A DNA stretch of 24,867 bases, from the IMG/VR virus record IMGVR_UViG_3300030385_002115, positions 1 through 24,867 of that record; one strand, given 5' to 3'. This DNA comes from a virus. Within the stretch, counting starts at the first letter, position 1. Each line of letters opens with the position of its first letter. The translations under genes and the position numbers were made by a program. This document shows positions 22,660-24,867 of this stretch, in pieces. The notes under the pieces were generated by a model, which saw only the letters and a program-made list of their open reading frames with translations, was not told the origin of the DNA and ran no database searches.

Positions 22660-23067
22660 ATGAGTGAGAAAGCATTATGGAGTTTACTACGAGAGAATTT
22701 ACCATTGCGAATGTTTAGAGTTGAAAACAGAGTTAGCATAGGAATGCCAGATGTTCATTTCGTTTGTGGTGGTGTTTGTGGCTGGTTTGAAATGAAATAT
22801 ACTAAAGACTGGAAAGAAGGAAGACAAGTTTCAATTGGTCTTAAAAAACATCAGCACTTGTGGCTGAAAGATTATATTGACCATGGTGGATTGTGTTGGA
22901 TAATTGTAAGAGTGGGAAGAAATTGGTTGCTATTGTTTAATGGTGGTGAAGATTTAGTGAAAAGCATGAAATCGGAAGAATTAATTAAGAGATCTATTTG
23001 GTATCACAAAGGAAGACTGAAAAGAGAGAACTGGAAATCATTAGAGGAGGTAATGAAAAATGGATGA
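22660..23067 (+). CDS. VRR-NUC-like PD-(D/E)xK nuclease
   Basis: A 135-residue protein. The start at 22660 lies just after the helicase stop, behind TGGAGATTTAAA; a longer frame from 22615 is inside the helicase. The nuclease motif is visible: RVSIGMPDVHFVCGG, with D in GMPD, and WFEMKY with the E-x-K pair, then KHQHLWLKDYIDHGG with the usual Q/H helix. This matches VRR-NUC domains, which act on branched DNA such as Holliday junctions. The C-terminal region is charged and unassigned. Together with the SNF2-type helicase it probably forms a recombination or end-processing unit. Confidence 0.87.
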   Translation: MSEKALWSLLRENLPLRMFRVENRVSIGMPDVHFVCGGVCGWFEMKYTKDWKEGRQVSIGLKKHQHLWLKDYIDHGGLCWIIVRVGRNWLLLFNGGEDLVKSMKSEELIKRSIWYHKGRLKRENWKSLEEVMKNG

Positions 23068-23248
23068 ATACACTTATCTTAAGAAAATAGGAATAGTAGT
23101 AGAAAGAAAGGATTTTATTAAAAATGATGAAACTAATTATGATGAATTTGCTCATAAATTTCTTAGTCAGCTGTACAATAATCTTCGGAGAAATAGAACT
23201 AGGTTTCTCCAACGAGATCTTTTCAAAACAAATATTACGATGCAATGA
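23060..23248 (+). CDS. Small charged protein, 62 residues, overlapping a secreted protein gene
   Basis: The start ATG at 23060 follows GAGGAGGTAATGAAAA and overlaps the end of the nuclease gene by 8 bases, a usual coupling in this operon. The product is charged (MDEYTYLKKIG, later NDETNYDEFAHKFLSQLY and RRNRTRF). It overlaps the next frame by 125 bases, so at most one, or both, are real. Its ribosome binding site is better than that of the overlapping gene. No family is recognised. Confidence 0.5.
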   Translation: MDEYTYLKKIGIVVERKDFIKNDETNYDEFAHKFLSQLYNNLRRNRTRFLQRDLFKTNITMQ

Positions 23249-23567
23249 AGATTGCGAATTAACGCAATTAACTTGGGAGCAGAACTATGGCAAAACAAAT
23301 GTTAAAAAAGGTCTATTTCAAGATAGCACGATGCATTATTGTTCATCCAAAGATTCGTGGGATCCTATTATTCGTTGGTGGAATATTGGTGGCCAGTATC
23401 ATATGTTTGCTCAACAATTGTTGAAAGGACAATGTTTCCAGATATCTGAAATGCAAGATTATATTGCTGTGGAATTAGTTAAAGACAAAGGCAAATTAAA
23501 AGTTTATAGAGCTGAATGGATTTATAACCAACCACAAGAGATTTATGTGTTACAGATTATTGAGTAA
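23124..23567 (+). CDS. Probable secreted or periplasmic cysteine-containing protein, 147 residues
   Basis: The N-terminus MMKLIMMNLLINFLVSCTII is hydrophobic and resembles a signal peptide; cleavage near residues 22-23 is likely, or a lipid could attach at C17, though the lipobox (L-V-S-C) is only 17 residues in. The mature part contains C40, C44, C73 and C103 (about), enough for disulfides, and a Trp-rich stretch DSWDPIIRWWNIGGQYHMF. Start choice is uncertain: 23124 has AAAGGA 10-11 bases upstream; ATGs at 23127 and 23139 are alternatives. It is the last rightward gene and ends 18 bases beyond the stop of the opposite virion gene. No family is recognised; lysis or envelope roles are possible. 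Confidence 0.6.
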   Translation: MMKLIMMNLLINFLVSCTIIFGEIELGFSNEIFSKQILRCNEDCELTQLTWEQNYGKTNVKKGLFQDSTMHYCSSKDSWDPIIRWWNIGGQYHMFAQQLLKGQCFQISEMQDYIAVELVKDKGKLKVYRAEWIYNQPQEIYVLQIIE

Positions 23568-24867
23568 TTTCTGTGTTGCAGATGAAGAGAGACCTGTTAT
23601 TATTTTATTCAAAGAAGGTGGTAAAGAAGATTGGTCATCAATAGGACCAACATTAAATTCTATTTCCTCTCCTTCTGTCTCTACTAATGGATCTTCTTCT
23701 AATTCTTCTTCCCCAACAGCACTTCTAACTCCTGATGCAACAGGAATAGATCCAAACAATGGATCATCAAACCTTAATAGAAATTGCTTTGTCGCTTCTA
23801 ACATTTTCGATCTTTCGCCAATTTCTTGCAATCCTTCTCTTGTTTCTCTTATGAGAGGAACTGCTCGTGTCCAGCTTAATATTCCCATATTTGAAAAAGC
23901 AGATAATAATGTAAATGCTGTTCCTGAAGGATTTGTATTTATTTCAGCTGCAAGTGTAGGCATAACATCCTTCCTAAAAGATTTAATCTTCAATATTTCT
24001 TCAGGAGAAAATAACTCATCTACAATAAATTTATTCTTAACAAATATGTTGTTATAATTGTCTACAATATTTTTTCTTGTTATCGCACCAGTTCTATTAG
24101 TAAATGCTTTAATCAAAATTGCATCTTTCATCAATGCTTTAACTTCAACCATTTGCTCTTCGGGAATTAATTTGTTTAGTTTCTCTAAAACGATTTTCAT
24201 TTCACTTCTGCTATTAAATTTCGCATGACCAAAAAGAGCTTCAACAACATCCTTTGGAGAATATTGAGGATTAGTTAATTTTTGTAAAATAAGATTTGCT
24301 TTTTTCTCTGGTGCTGTCTTCGCCCAGCTCTTACCAGAAAGACCCATATACTTTGCATACATTCCTGTTGATTGCTGTAAAGACTTTAAAATTTCTTCAC
24401 TACCAGAAATGAAACCAGAATCAATTCCTTTGTAAATTTCACCATCAAGATTTCTTTTTACTATCTGAATTATTTGTCTTTCTCTTCCAGGACCAGCATT
24501 ATCAGCCAACACATTTAATTGTTTTTGTAATGACCAGAGATCATTAACATTCTGTTGTCCTCTTTTCGTTACAAACTTTCCTGTTTTTGCTAATTTTTCC
24601 ATTCTTTTCAAAACATTAGAAAGATTCGGCAACATGGTCAAAGTATCTGCATCAACTTCACTTTTAATAAGAGCAATTAAATCTTTACCAAGATTTTTAG
24701 AATATGGTACATTTAAGACTGTATCATCTAATTCTTTAACAAGAGTGTATCCACCTTTTGACTGTGTTTTTAAACCTTCAGCAACATCACTTACAATTGT
24801 TTGAACTCTTTCTCCAACAGCCATGCCCACATCATCAGCTTGAGATATTAAAGGATCTCCACTTCCC
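23550..24867 (-). CDS. C-terminal part of a large virion (internal/ejection) protein, cut by the window edge
   Basis: The frame is open to the window's right end with no stop, so the protein continues outside; the GTG at 24830 is not a convincing start, since the twelve preceding codons are open too. About 438 residues are visible. They are mostly helical with no catalytic motif that I recognise: LDDTVLNVPYSKNLGKDLI, RGQQNVNDLWSLQKQL, SGKSWAKTAPEKKANLILQK and, near the end, an acidic stretch (VGEEELEEDPLVETEGEE). A large helical protein on the structural strand near the end of the module fits an internal virion or DNA-ejection protein of a podovirus, but tail or other virion proteins remain possible. 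Its end overlaps the convergent rightward gene by 18 bases. Confidence 0.7.
   Translation of the reverse strand, partial: GSGDPLISQADDVGMAVGERVQTIVSDVAEGLKTQSKGGYTLVKELDDTVLNVPYSKNLGKDLIALIKSEVDADTLTMLPNLSNVLKRMEKLAKTGKFVTKRGQQNVNDLWSLQKQLNVLADNAGPGRERQIIQIVKRNLDGEIYKGIDSGFISGSEEILKSLQQSTGMYAKYMGLSGKSWAKTAPEKKANLILQKLTNPQYSPKDVVEALFGHAKFNSRSEMKIVLEKLNKLIPEEQMVEVKALMKDAILIKAFTNRTGAITRKNIVDNYNNIFVKNKFIVDELFSPEEILKIKSFRKDVMPTLAAEINTNPSGTAFTLLSAFSNMGILSWTRAVPLIRETREGLQEIGERSKMLEATKQFLLRFDDPLFGSIPVASGVRSAVGEEELEEDPLVETEGEEIEFNVGPIDDQSSLPPSLNKIITGLSSSATQKLLNNL

Noticed and set aside
8614-23067. A TOTE-like conflict system (AEP primase plus helicase plus nuclease)
   Set aside because: The primase, helicases and nuclease are spread through an ordinary phage replication arm with polymerase, ThyX and ssDNA-binding protein, so replication is the simpler reading.
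23060-23567. Overlapping frames as a true Rz/Rz1 spanin pair
   Set aside because: The first product has no N-terminal membrane anchor, and the second has no convincing short lipoprotein form, so the similarity is only in arrangement.
23545-24057. Plus-strand frame of 170 codons opposite the large virion protein
   Set aside because: It lies inside the long minus-strand frame, is Ser/Asn-rich as expected from an antisense reading, and has no ribosome binding site or place in an operon.
1-24867. tRNA genes, CRISPR arrays, insertion sequences, integrase
   Set aside because: No cloverleaf-like sequence, regular repeat-spacer array, transposase or recombinase motif was seen by eye; a dedicated tRNA search was not possible.

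Overview
The window is part of a tailed double-stranded DNA phage (Caudoviricetes), very probably lytic, with an AT-rich genome. No integrase, tRNA, rRNA, CRISPR array or insertion sequence was seen. The host is probably Gram-negative: the best promoters are sigma70-like, and one phage gene encodes an LPP20-like lipoprotein. An aquatic or marine origin is a guess from the gene set. No phage RNA polymerase gene lies in the window.

Layout. On the left, minus-strand virion genes read leftward: small terminase, large terminase, portal, and a structural or ejection protein with an internal duplication; the next gene starts at the window edge. The right edge holds the C-terminal part of another large minus-strand virion protein. 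A circularly permuted map with one minus-strand structural arm and one plus-strand replication arm would explain this. From 5.2 to 6.3 kb lies a short minus-strand operon of four small unknown genes, with its own promoter (near 6.38 kb) and a strong terminator (near 5.17 kb). A 293-bp divergent intergenic region (6339-6631) carries promoters facing both ways, GTTAC repeats and a perfect palindrome.

From 6.6 to 23.6 kb everything reads rightward. First come small early genes, a putative ssDNA-binding protein followed by a terminator, an AEP primase with a zinc motif, and an SF1 helicase. Next is a nucleotide and accessory block: an FAD-type oxidoreductase, the LPP20-like lipoprotein, ThyX, a HAD phosphatase and small proteins. 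Then come a DnaQ-like exonuclease and a 927-residue family C DNA polymerase. The last block holds two small genes of foreign-looking codon use between direct repeats, a cysteine-peptidase-like protein, an OB-fold-like protein, an SNF2-type helicase, a VRR-NUC-like nuclease and a probable secreted cysteine-containing protein.

How the genes fit together. The phage seems to bring a nearly complete replisome built on a bacterial-type polymerase III alpha chain with separate proofreading, instead of the family A polymerase common in small podoviruses. Most genes in the block are tightly coupled by TAATG or ATGA junctions. Several transcription units begin with a shared pattern: a TTTACT -35 box followed by a leader containing GAAAGGAATAAA. 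The least explained items are a 48-residue C-terminal module shared by two otherwise unrelated proteins, and the codon-biased cassette between duplicated promoters.
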